Shown one piece after another: positions 1 to 6,138 of a DNA stretch of 15,790 nucleotides. The DNA is from Collinsella sp. (GTDB taxonomy: Bacteria > Actinomycetota > Coriobacteriia > Coriobacteriales > Coriobacteriaceae): the NCBI GenBank assembly GCA_022720335.1, contig JAIHVJ010000018.1, positions 1 through 15,790 of the forward strand. The letters are read 5' to 3'. The notes under the pieces are model-generated. The model saw only the letters and a program-made list of their open reading frames with translations, was not told the origin of the DNA and made no database searches. The stretch's first letter is position 1, and each line of letters begins with the position of its first letter. The position numbers were made by a program, and so were the translations under genes.

Positions 1-28
1 CCCTCGTGTGCTCTTCTTAAATCATGCA

Positions 29-57
29 TTGTAGCAGTCAAAGTGCGTTAAGATACT
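29..57 (+). promoter_or_regulatory. Putative guaB promoter
   Basis: TTGTAG at 29-34 and GATACT at 52-57 are separated by 17 bases, the standard sigma-70-type spacing. The -35 matches the consensus at 3 of 6 positions and the -10 at 4 of 6. An overlapping TAAGAT at 49-54 is an alternative -10. Transcription would start near 64, giving a leader of about 73 bases before guaB. Matches are modest, so this is tentative. Confidence 0.4.
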
Positions 58-59
58 TC

Positions 60-118
60 CCCAGTATTGGGCGCCCAAGGTTGGGCTGGGTCCTACGAGG
101 CCTGCAGCCGACCGGTCG
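60..118 (+). promoter_or_regulatory. Palindrome-rich guaB leader
   Basis: The leader holds a perfect 12-base palindrome TTGGGCGCCCAA (67-78), a second copy of TTGGGC at 81-86, and a perfect 10-base palindrome CGACCGGTCG (109-118). CCCAG (60-64) can also pair with CTGGG (86-90), and GGCTG (84-88) with CAGCC (105-109). These pairings overlap and exclude one another, which could mean alternative RNA folds or a protein operator. No known purine riboswitch core is recognisable. Function is inference. Confidence 0.3.
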
Positions 119-136
119 CATGGAAAAAGGAGAAAC

Positions 137-1648
137 ATGGCTACGTTCTTTCCCGGTGAGTCCCACACGTTTTCGGAGTATCTGCTGGTCCCTGGTTACT
201 CGTCCTCGCAGTGCATCCCCAACAACGTCTCTCTTAAGACGCCGCTAACCCGTTTTAAGCGCGGTGAGAAGCCGGCAATCACCCTGAACATCCCCATGGT
301 TTCCGCCATCATGCAGTCCGTCTCGGGCGTCGACATGGGTGTCGCGCTCGCTACCGAGGGTGGCCTGTCCTTCATTTACGGTTCCCAGACCCCCGAGTCC
401 GAGGCCGCTATGGTCAAGGCCGTCAAGGACCACAAGGCCGGCTTTGTTCAGTCCGATTCCACGCTGACCCCCGACATGACCATGGAGCAGGTTATCGAGC
501 TCAAGGAGAAGACTGGTCACTCCACCATGCCGGTCACCGACGACGGCACTCCCAAGGGTAAGCTCCTGGGCATCGTCACCAGCCGTGACTATCGCCCCAG
601 CCGCGATGACCACCAGAAGAAGGTCTCCGAGTTCATGACCCCGCGCGAGCAGCTCATCGTGGGCGACAAGAACATCAGCCTTAAGGTTGCCAACGACGTC
701 ATCTGGGATAACAAGCTCAACGCCCTGCCCATCGTTGACGACAACGATCACCTCATGGGCATCGTCTTCCGCAAGGACTACGACAGCCACAAGACCAACC
801 CCAACGAGCTGCTCGATAACGACAAGCGCTACATGGTCGGCGCCGGTATCAATACCCGCGATTATGCCGAGCGCGTGCCGCTGCTCATCGAGGCTGGTGC
901 CGATGTCCTGTGCATCGACTCTTCCGAGGGCTTCAGCGAATGGCAGAAGCGCACCATCGAGTGGATCCGCGCCAACTACGGCGAGGACGTCAAGGTCGGT
1001 GCCGGCAACGTCGTCGACGCTGAGGGCTTCCGCTTTCTGGCCGACTGCGGTGCCGACTTCATCAAGGTCGGTATCGGCGGCGGTTCCATCTGCATTACCC
1101 GCGAGACCAAGGGTATTGGTCGTGGCCAGGCCACCGCGCTGATTGACGTCTGCCGCGCTCGCGACGAGTACTACGAGGAGACTGGCGTCTACGTGCCCGT
1201 GTGCTCCGACGGCGGTATCGTCTACGACTACCACATGACGCTCGCCCTTGCCATGGGTGCCGACTTTATGATGCTGGGCCGTTACTTCGCCCGCTTTGAC
1301 GAGAGCCCGACCGAGCGCGTCAACGTGAACGGTCAGTACATGAAGGAGTACTGGGGCGAGGGTTCTGCACGTGCCCGCAACTGGCAGCGTTACGACCTGG
1401 GCGGCGCTGCGAAGCTCAGCTTCGTCGAGGGCGTCGACTCCTACGTTCCCTACGCCGGTTCCCTCAAGGACGGCGTGGGCGGCACGCTCTATAAGGTCAA
1501 GTCCACGATGTGCAACTGCGGTGCCCTCTCGATCACCGAGCTCCAGGAAAAGGCACGCCTGACCCTGGTGAGCTCCACCTCGATCGTCGAAGGCGGTGCC
1601 CACGACGTTGTCGTCAAGGACTCCCAGCAAAGCGTCAGCTACCGCTAA
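137..1648 (+). CDS. guaB: IMP dehydrogenase, Tritrichomonas-like type
   Basis: Cytosolic enzyme that oxidises IMP to XMP with NAD+, the committed step of GMP synthesis. The 503-residue protein has a TIM-barrel catalytic domain interrupted by a CBS pair at roughly residues 100-220. The catalytic loop reads GGGSICITRE with the nucleophile Cys319, and the mobile flap carries the Arg418-Tyr419 pair in NWQRYDLGG. These residue numbers and the total length equal those I recall for T. foetus IMPDH, and long stretches such as CSDGGIVYDYHMTLALAMGA look almost the same. The loop has GIGGGSICITRE rather than the usual bacterial GIGPGSICTTR. The start at 137 is supported by AAAGGAGA at 126-133. It is transcribed alone; guaA is not in the window. 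The family call is secure; the close tie to the protist enzyme rests on memory. Confidence 0.96.
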   Translation: MATFFPGESHTFSEYLLVPGYSSSQCIPNNVSLKTPLTRFKRGEKPAITLNIPMVSAIMQSVSGVDMGVALATEGGLSFIYGSQTPESEAAMVKAVKDHKAGFVQSDSTLTPDMTMEQVIELKEKTGHSTMPVTDDGTPKGKLLGIVTSRDYRPSRDDHQKKVSEFMTPREQLIVGDKNISLKVANDVIWDNKLNALPIVDDNDHLMGIVFRKDYDSHKTNPNELLDNDKRYMVGAGINTRDYAERVPLLIEAGADVLCIDSSEGFSEWQKRTIEWIRANYGEDVKVGAGNVVDAEGFRFLADCGADFIKVGIGGGSICITRETKGIGRGQATALIDVCRARDEYYEETGVYVPVCSDGGIVYDYHMTLALAMGADFMMLGRYFARFDESPTERVNVNGQYMKEYWGEGSARARNWQRYDLGGAAKLSFVEGVDSYVPYAGSLKDGVGGTLYKVKSTMCNCGALSITELQEKARLTLVSSTSIVEGGAHDVVVKDSQQSVSYR

Positions 1649-1651
1649 GCG

Positions 1652-1749
1652 GCTTTCCCAAGCACCGCACCTTGCCGTTCAAACCGTCGCTCGCGTACCA
1701 AAGTACGCGTCGCTCCTCTTTCACGGCAATCTGCGGCACTTGGAAAACC
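1652..1749. repeat. Long imperfect inverted repeat after guaB
   Basis: The stretch is symmetric about 1700.5. Of the 47 positions in each arm, 31 pair without gaps. The tip is a perfect stem CGCGTAC (1692-1698), loop CAAA, GTACGCG (1703-1709). Outer paired blocks are CCAAG (1658-1662) with CTTGG (1739-1743), CCGCA (1665-1669) with TGCGG (1732-1736), and TTGCCGT (1672-1678) with ACGGCAA (1723-1729). A direct repeat, CGTCGCTC (1685-1692 and 1709-1716), flanks the tip. There is no T-tract right after it, so it is not an ordinary terminator; a dispersed intergenic palindrome or an mRNA-stabilising 3' structure is possible. Confidence 0.6.
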
Positions 1750-1807
1750 CGATCATGTTTGGGCGGGTAACAATTAGCGGTTGATTCACAACCACGTTAT
1801 TTAGATA

Positions 1808-1850
1808 AAGCGAGATGCCTGCAAGTCGCAGGCATCTCGCTTGTCGTATT
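1808..1850 (+). terminator. Intrinsic terminator downstream of guaB
   Basis: A perfect stem pairs 1808-1822 (core GCGAGATGCCTGC) with 1828-1842 (core GCAGGCATCTCGC), 15 bp in all, around the loop AAGTC. It is followed by the T-rich tail TTGTCGTATTT. It lies about 160 bases past the guaB stop and would insulate guaB from leuS. Confidence 0.85.
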
Positions 1851-1859
1851 TGCTATCAT
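1851..1859 (+). promoter_or_regulatory. Putative extended -10 promoter of leuS
   Basis: TGCTATCAT combines the TGn extension with TATCAT, a 5 of 6 match to TATAAT. It lies straight after the guaB terminator, whose right arm occupies the -35 position, so no good -35 exists. Transcription would start near 1866, putting the whole inverted-repeat element inside the leuS 5' leader. Confidence 0.45.
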
Positions 1860-1867
1860 CAGTCAAG

Positions 1868-2008
1868 TTAACCTTAGGGTCGGTCGGCTTAGCTTTGTTC
1901 GCTACAAGTTCCGCACGCAAAGAAGAGCACTTAATGTGCTCTTCGTCTTGCGCAGGACTGTCCGCAGTAGCGAACAAAGCTAAGCCGACCGACCCCAGCT
2001 AAGATTAA
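1868..2008. repeat. 141-base inverted-repeat element in leuS leader
   Basis: Bases 1877-1905 and 1967-1995 are perfect 29-base inverted repeats (outer end GGGTCGGTCGG, inner end TTCGCTAC). Beyond them pairing continues imperfectly: CTTAG (1873-1877) can match CTAAG (1999-2003), and the whole is bounded by TTAA on both sides (1868-1871 and 2005-2008). Inside the 61-base loop is a second hairpin, GAAGAGCAC (1922-1930) with GTGCTCTTC (1936-1944) around TTAAT, extended by CGCAA (1916-1920) with TTGCG (1948-1952). There is no coding capacity. It may be a small non-autonomous mobile element (MITE-like) or a leader structure controlling leuS; its right end touches the leuS ribosome binding site. Confidence 0.8.
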
Positions 2009-2018
2009 AGGAGCTGAT

Positions 2019-4595
2019 ATGTGCGATTGCACAGATCATAAGGACGAGATTCCTGTCTACGACGCGCAGGCCATTGAGTCCAGGTGGATGAAGGCCTGGG
2101 AGGACTCCAACCTCTTTGCCGTCGACACCGACGACAGCAAGCCCAAAAAGTATGTGCTCGAGATGTTCCCGTATCCGTCGGGCGACCTGCACATGGGCCA
2201 CGCGCGCAACTATACCATTGGCGATGCCATGGCCCGTCAGGCCCGCATGCGCGGCTATGACGTGCTGCACCCCATCGGCTTCGATGCCTTTGGCCTGCCC
2301 GCCGAGAACGCCGCCATCAAGCACAACACGCAGGCTGCCGCCTGGACGTATAAGAACATGGACCAGGCGCTCACCACGATGAAGCGCATGGGCTTCTCCT
2401 ACGATCTGGATCGCATGGTCAAGACCTGCAGCCCCGACTACTACCGCTGGGGTCAGTGGATCTTTGAGAAGCTGTGGGAAAAGGGCCTGGTCTACCGTAA
2501 GAAGAACCCGGTCAACTGGTGCCCCACCTGTAAGACCGTTCTGGCCAACGAGCAGGTCACCGAGGGCAAGTGCTGGCGCTGCGGCACCGAGCCCGAGAAG
2601 CGCGACCTTGAGCAGTGGTACTTCAAGATTACCGAGTACTCCCAGGAGCTGCTCGACGATCTGGAGAAGCTCCCCGGCTGGCCCGAGCGCGTCAAGCAGA
2701 TGCAGGCCAACTGGATCGGCCGCTCCGAGGGCGCCGAGGTCGACTTCACCCTGTGCGACAAGGATGGCGAGCCCATCGAGGGCGATGAGGGTAAGATCAC
2801 TGTCTTCACCACGCGAGCCGACACGCTCTTCGGTGTCTCCTTCTTTGTTCTGGCTCCCGAGTACGCGCGCCTGCACGAGCTCGTCGAGGGCACGGAGTAC
2901 GAGGAGGCTGTCACCAAGATCGTCGAGGACTCCAAGCATATCTCTGCTGTCGAGCGTGCCCAGGGCACCCTCGAGAAGCACGGTGCCTTTACCGGCCGCT
3001 ATGTGGTAAACCCCGTCAACGGCGAGAAGGTTCCCGTGTGGGTCGCCGACTACGTCGTGGCCGACTACGGCACCGGCGCCGTCATGGCCGTTCCCTGCGG
3101 CGACCAGCGCGACTTTGAGTTCGCCCGCAAGTACGACCTGCCGATCGTTCCGATTATCCTGGACGATGAAGACCGCGCTGCCGTCGAGGCCAGCGGCGAG
3201 ACCATCGATACCTTCCATGCCGAGACCGTCGACTGGGATTGCGCCCACGCTGCCGAGGGCACGCTCGTCCAGTCCGGCAAGTACACCGGTATGCGCGGCG
3301 GCAAGCACTCCGAGGGCGAGGCTGCGATCGTGGCCGACCTCGAGGCCATGGGCTGCGGTCGTCGCAAGGTCGAGTTCCGTCTGCGCGACTGGCTCATCAG
3401 CCGCCAGCGCTATTGGGGCAACCCCATCCCGGCCATCCACTGCGAGCACTGCGGCATCGTGCCCGTGCCTGAGGATCAGTTGCCGGTGACGCTGCCCGAG
3501 AACCTGGACCTGGGCGCCGGCGAGACCCTTGCCGAGTGCAAGGAGTTCTACGAGACCACCTGCCCGGTCTGCGGCCGCCCGGCCAAGCGCGAGACCGATA
3601 CCATGGACACCTTCACCTGTTCCAGCTGGTATTACCTGCGCTATACCGACCCGCACAACACCGAGCTGCCCTTCTCCCGCGAGGCCGCCGACCGTTGGAT
3701 GCCCGTCGATAACTACATCGGCGGCATCGAGCACGCCATTCTGCACCTGCTCTACAGCCGATTCTTTACCAAGGCCCTGCGCGACCTGGGCCTGCTGAGC
3801 GTGGACGAGCCCTTCACCAACCTGCTGTGCCAGGGCATGGTCAAGGACGAGAACGGCGACACCATGTCCAAGTCCAAGGGCAACGTCGTGCCCCCGAGCT
3901 CGGTCATCGAACCCTACGGCGCCGACACCATGCGTTTGGCGATCCTGTTTATCGCCCCGCCCGAGAAGGACTTCGACTGGGATCCCAAGGCCGTTGAGGG
4001 CGCCAACCGCTTCATCAAGCGCGCCTGGCGTATCGTTTGGCAGCTCGTCCAGTCCGGCGACGCCAACGTGGCCTTCGACAAGTCCGCGCTCGACGAGGTC
4101 GCGATGAAGCTCTATCGCGAGCGTCACCGCACCATCGCCAAGTGCACCGAGGACTTCGATCGCGGCCAGTTCAACACCGCCATCTCGGCCGTCATGGAGC
4201 TCGTCAACGCGGCGAGCGCCTACCTCAACGCCACCGAGGATACCGCCCGCGACAAGGCGCTGTGCTACGGCGTGGCTAAGGATATCGTGAGCGTCCTTGC
4301 CCCCATCTGCCCGTTCTGGGCCGACGAGCTGTGGCACGAGGCCCTCGGCTGCGAGGGCAACGCCTACACCGCCGCCTGGCCCGAGTTCGACCTGGCCGAG
4401 TCCGTTGAGGACACGGTACAGATTGTGGTCCAGGTGCTCGGCAAGGTCCGCGGCCGCGTCGACGTTGCCCGCGATGCCTCAAATGAGGATATGCAGGCTG
4501 CCGCCGAGGTCGCTGTCGCCAAGTGGCTCGAGGGCAAGACGGTCGTCAAGGCCATCTGCGTGCCCGGCAAGCTGGTCAACCTGGTGGTCAAGTAA
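2019..4595 (+). CDS. leuS: Leucyl-tRNA synthetase
   Basis: Cytosolic class Ia aminoacyl-tRNA synthetase that charges tRNA-Leu. Of 858 residues, the HIGH-type signature is HMGH at 58-61 and the KMSKS loop is TMSKS at 615-619, with Thr in place of the first Lys. Two zinc knuckles are visible: C168/C171/C185/C188 and C475/C478/C515/C518. The CP1 editing domain (about 220-420) has TTRADTLFG at 264-272 and AVPCGDQRDFEFA starting at 357; the family usually has a His where Gly361 stands, while Asp362 and Asp365 are kept. The leucine-specific insert before KMSKS found in E. coli is missing, as in Bacillus. The C-terminal tRNA-binding domain is intact. AAAGGAG at 2007-2013 supports the start. It is a single-gene unit with its own leader and terminator. 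Confidence 0.98.
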   Translation: MCDCTDHKDEIPVYDAQAIESRWMKAWEDSNLFAVDTDDSKPKKYVLEMFPYPSGDLHMGHARNYTIGDAMARQARMRGYDVLHPIGFDAFGLPAENAAIKHNTQAAAWTYKNMDQALTTMKRMGFSYDLDRMVKTCSPDYYRWGQWIFEKLWEKGLVYRKKNPVNWCPTCKTVLANEQVTEGKCWRCGTEPEKRDLEQWYFKITEYSQELLDDLEKLPGWPERVKQMQANWIGRSEGAEVDFTLCDKDGEPIEGDEGKITVFTTRADTLFGVSFFVLAPEYARLHELVEGTEYEEAVTKIVEDSKHISAVERAQGTLEKHGAFTGRYVVNPVNGEKVPVWVADYVVADYGTGAVMAVPCGDQRDFEFARKYDLPIVPIILDDEDRAAVEASGETIDTFHAETVDWDCAHAAEGTLVQSGKYTGMRGGKHSEGEAAIVADLEAMGCGRRKVEFRLRDWLISRQRYWGNPIPAIHCEHCGIVPVPEDQLPVTLPENLDLGAGETLAECKEFYETTCPVCGRPAKRETDTMDTFTCSSWYYLRYTDPHNTELPFSREAADRWMPVDNYIGGIEHAILHLLYSRFFTKALRDLGLLSVDEPFTNLLCQGMVKDENGDTMSKSKGNVVPPSSVIEPYGADTMRLAILFIAPPEKDFDWDPKAVEGANRFIKRAWRIVWQLVQSGDANVAFDKSALDEVAMKLYRERHRTIAKCTEDFDRGQFNTAISAVMELVNAASAYLNATEDTARDKALCYGVAKDIVSVLAPICPFWADELWHEALGCEGNAYTAAWPEFDLAESVEDTVQIVVQVLGKVRGRVDVARDASNEDMQAAAEVAVAKWLEGKTVVKAICVPGKLVNLVVK

Positions 4596-4621
4596 GCACT
4601 GCGCGCTTAACTGGCGCATAA

Positions 4622-4664
4622 AAGACGAGGGGCGATCCGGTTGGGTCGTCCCTCGTCTTGTGTT
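4622..4664. terminator. Bidirectional terminator, leuS / lipoprotein gene
   Basis: AAGACGAGGG (4622-4631) pairs with CCCTCGTCTT (4650-4659), and the stem continues through GCGA (4632-4635) with TCGT (4646-4649), one G-T wobble, around a 10-base loop. The plus strand continues TTGTGTTTT, and the minus strand reads TTTTATG after the stem. It therefore can stop transcription both from leuS and from the convergent minus-strand gene. Confidence 0.85.
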
Positions 4665-4699
4665 TTATGCCCTGCTTAGTCAGCGCGTCGCACCTTCTT

Positions 4700-5272
4700 C
4701 TATGGGATGTGTACCAGGTCCCTAAAGTAAACGTTGCCCGTTGCCTCTTCGAACATCCAAATGTTGAGGTAGATGTCGTTGAGGTCGTTGTTCACATCAA
4801 AGTTCGGATCGTCGAAGGTGCCCACAAAGGTGAGCATGGCGCGCGTTTCTTCTCCGGCGGCGACCGGTTGGCGCATGCGTACGTCGCGGGCCTTACCGTT
4901 GACGTAGGCATATGAGTCCACATCGCCAAACATCATGTCGACACCGGTGTTGTTGGACACCGTAAAGACGAGCGCGGCGTCCCCGTAGCCGTCGGTGTCC
5001 TTGCCCACGCAGGTAACATGGACGTTCTCGTCTGCCTCAAGGTCGATGGGGAACTGTTCTTGGGAATCGGGACCCAAGCTCTGGGGATCGACGATGTCCT
5101 CGTCTATTTTGTTGAAGCTCGCCGGGGGTTCGGTTTTCTCGATGGCTTTGGTGCTGCCAAGATCCGGTTCGCATGTTCCGGTTTTGCCATCGATGTTGTT
5201 GCAGCCCGTCAGAGCGAACGAGCAGGCAGCGACGACGAGCGCGGTCGCGCAGAGGCTGCTTAGGCGTTCCAT
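4700..5272 (-). CDS. Predicted secreted lipoprotein, unknown function
   Basis: 190 residues. The N-terminus has a short signal peptide with Arg3, a hydrophobic stretch (about 7-21) and the lipobox LTGC, so Cys24 is the likely lipidated residue and the mature protein would be anchored outside the membrane. The mature part is acidic: an Asp/Glu/Pro-rich stretch to about residue 75, then a probable beta-rich domain with VTCVGKDTDGYGDAALVFTVSNNTG and RDVRMRQPVAAGEETRAMLTFVG, which recalls DUF4352-like immunoglobulin-fold lipoproteins, though I cannot confirm that. AAGGAGG precedes the ATG by about 4 to 5 bases. It is a monocistronic gene convergent with leuS and divergent from rimP. I do not recognise a function, and I found no convincing promoter for it. 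Confidence 0.8.
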   Translation of the reverse strand: MERLSSLCATALVVAACSFALTGCNNIDGKTGTCEPDLGSTKAIEKTEPPASFNKIDEDIVDPQSLGPDSQEQFPIDLEADENVHVTCVGKDTDGYGDAALVFTVSNNTGVDMMFGDVDSYAYVNGKARDVRMRQPVAAGEETRAMLTFVGTFDDPNFDVNNDLNDIYLNIWMFEEATGNVYFRDLVHIP

Positions 5273-5535
5273 GGATCCTCCTTGCCGTAGAGATGCTGGA
5301 AGGTTGTGCGGTCAATGCGTGCGGCAGGCTTTCTCGCTACAGAATGCTTTTAGGCTCTAGTCTGGCCGATGTGCGCCCAGGGATGGAATGCCCATAGGGC
5401 CCGATTCGGTCGGCACTCTGGGACGCATGGCCCGTTTTGGGGCTGTTGAGGGTGCGCCGCATGGGGTTCCTCGACCAATTGTCCTATTCTTGTGGAGAAG
5501 CTGTGCGCACGCTGACCTGCAGATTCGTACGGTGC

Positions 5536-5564
5536 TTGCACGTTTCCGCAGCTATTGTTATAGT
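5536..5564 (+). promoter_or_regulatory. Promoter of the rimP-nusA-infB operon
   Basis: TTGCAC (5536-5541) and TATAGT (5559-5564) are 17 bases apart. The -10 matches the consensus at 5 of 6 positions, the -35 at 3 of 6. The start point would be near 5571, giving a leader of about 72 bases. The octamer TGCTTGCA occurs at 5533-5540, over the -35, and again at 5566-5573, over the start point. Confidence 0.6.
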
Positions 5565-5589
5565 TTGCTTGCAAATGAAGTTGTAATTG

Positions 5590-5623
5590 AAAGAAGTGGG
5601 GTTTCGGCCCCGCTTCTTTTTTG
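5590..5623 (+). terminator. Intrinsic terminator/attenuator in the rimP leader
   Basis: AAAGAAG (5590-5596) plus T5597 and GGGG (5598-5601) pair with CCCC (5608-5611), G5612 and CTTCTTT (5613-5619), 12 bp with one T-G wobble and the loop TTTCGG. Six T residues (5617-5622) follow. This is a textbook intrinsic terminator only about 20 bases after the inferred start point and 20 bases before the rimP ATG, with no gene ahead of it on this strand. It probably acts as an attenuator; ending an unseen short RNA is the alternative. Confidence 0.8.
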
Positions 5624-5642
5624 TATGGATGGAGGTGCCGCA

Positions 5643-6137
5643 ATGGTCAAGACCAAAACCGAGCAGGCGATCATCGACGCGCTCGAGGCCGTCGCTCCCC
5701 AGCACGATATCGACATCGTCGACGTCGAGCTCGTGGGTGCCACCAAGGCCCCCTGCGTGCGTGTGCGTATCGAGGGTGCCGAGGGTCAGAGCCTGTCGCT
5801 CAACGACGTCACGGCCAACACCAAGTGGGTCGGCGATGTGATTGAGGAGCTCGACCCCATCTCTTCGAGCTATACGCTCGAGGTGTCGAGCCCGGGTATG
5901 GCGCGCCCGCTGCGCCGCCCGTGCGACTTTGCCCGCTTTGTGGGCGAGAACTGTGAGCTCACCTCCACCGCCACCGAGGGCCGTCGCAAGTACGCCGGCA
6001 AGATTGCCGCCGCCACCGAGGCCGACGTGACCCTCGAGCTCGAGGACGGCGAGTCCGTTACCCTCGATTTCTCTGATGTTAAAAAGTGCAAGTTGAAGCC
6101 CACCTACGACTTCAAGCCCGCGAAGGAAGGAAAGTAA
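5643..6137 (+). CDS. rimP: Ribosome maturation factor RimP
   Basis: Cytosolic assembly factor for the 30S subunit (YhbC/DUF150 family). The 164 residues match the family length. The N-terminal alpha/beta domain includes DIVDVELVGATKAPCVRVRIEG and the hallmark LEVSSPGMARPLRRPCDFARFVG; a C-terminal Sm-like beta-barrel follows (KYAGKIAAATEADVTLELEDGESVTLDFSDVKKCKL). I chose the ATG at 5643 because GGAGGTG (5631-5637) precedes it at the right distance. An in-frame ATG at 5625 lies against the terminator T-tract and has no ribosome binding site. It is the first gene of the operon and its stop is one base from the nusA ATG, so the two are probably translationally coupled. Confidence 0.95.
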   Translation: MVKTKTEQAIIDALEAVAPQHDIDIVDVELVGATKAPCVRVRIEGAEGQSLSLNDVTANTKWVGDVIEELDPISSSYTLEVSSPGMARPLRRPCDFARFVGENCELTSTATEGRRKYAGKIAAATEADVTLELEDGESVTLDFSDVKKCKLKPTYDFKPAKEGK

Positions 6138-6138
6138 G

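Larger units (their letters stand above)
1649..2018. other. Gene-free region between guaB and leuS
   Basis: This 370-base gap has no credible coding sequence. In order it holds the long imperfect inverted repeat, an AT-richer spacer (1750-1807) with only a 5-bp hairpin GGTTG/CAACC, the guaB terminator, an extended -10 promoter, and the inverted-repeat element of the leuS leader. Almost two thirds of the gap is therefore self-complementary sequence. Confidence 0.7.
5273..5642. other. Gene-free region between lipoprotein gene and rimP
   Basis: This 370-base gap separates two divergent genes. Bases 5283-5530 show no RNA gene, repeat or plausible conserved reading frame; the only weak minus-strand hint is TTGACC (5315 down to 5310), with no good -10. 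The right end (5533-5642) holds the rimP promoter, an 8-base direct repeat and a terminator hairpin. A plus-strand open frame crosses the region into rimP, but its N-terminal extension lacks a ribosome binding site and family similarity. Confidence 0.6.

Noticed and set aside
1..20. Tail of a terminator from a gene upstream of guaB
   Set aside because: GTGCTCTTC followed by TTAAA resembles the right arm of a hairpin, but the left arm would lie outside the window, so it cannot be supported.
245..1630. 461-residue open frame antisense to guaB
   Set aside because: It is a GC-bias shadow: no ribosome site, low-complexity Val/Gly/Asp/His composition, and fully opposite a conserved enzyme.
1860..2018. 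T-box riboswitch ahead of leuS
   Set aside because: No TGGNACCGCG-type T-box sequence, specifier loop or AG bulge could be found; the leader is a symmetric inverted repeat instead.
1980..4337. 785-residue open frame antisense to leuS
   Set aside because: Same shadow effect in GC-rich DNA; the leuS strand carries all the synthetase motifs, and the antisense product has no recognisable domain.
5283..5590. tRNA (metY-like) or other structured RNA before rimP
   Set aside because: No cloverleaf, TTCGA-type T-arm in correct register, CCA end or SRP-RNA signature could be read on either strand.
5388..5642. N-terminal extension of rimP to an upstream start
   Set aside because: The extension would cross the promoter and terminator, lacks a ribosome site and would make RimP far longer than its family; 5643 has GGAGGTG at the right distance.
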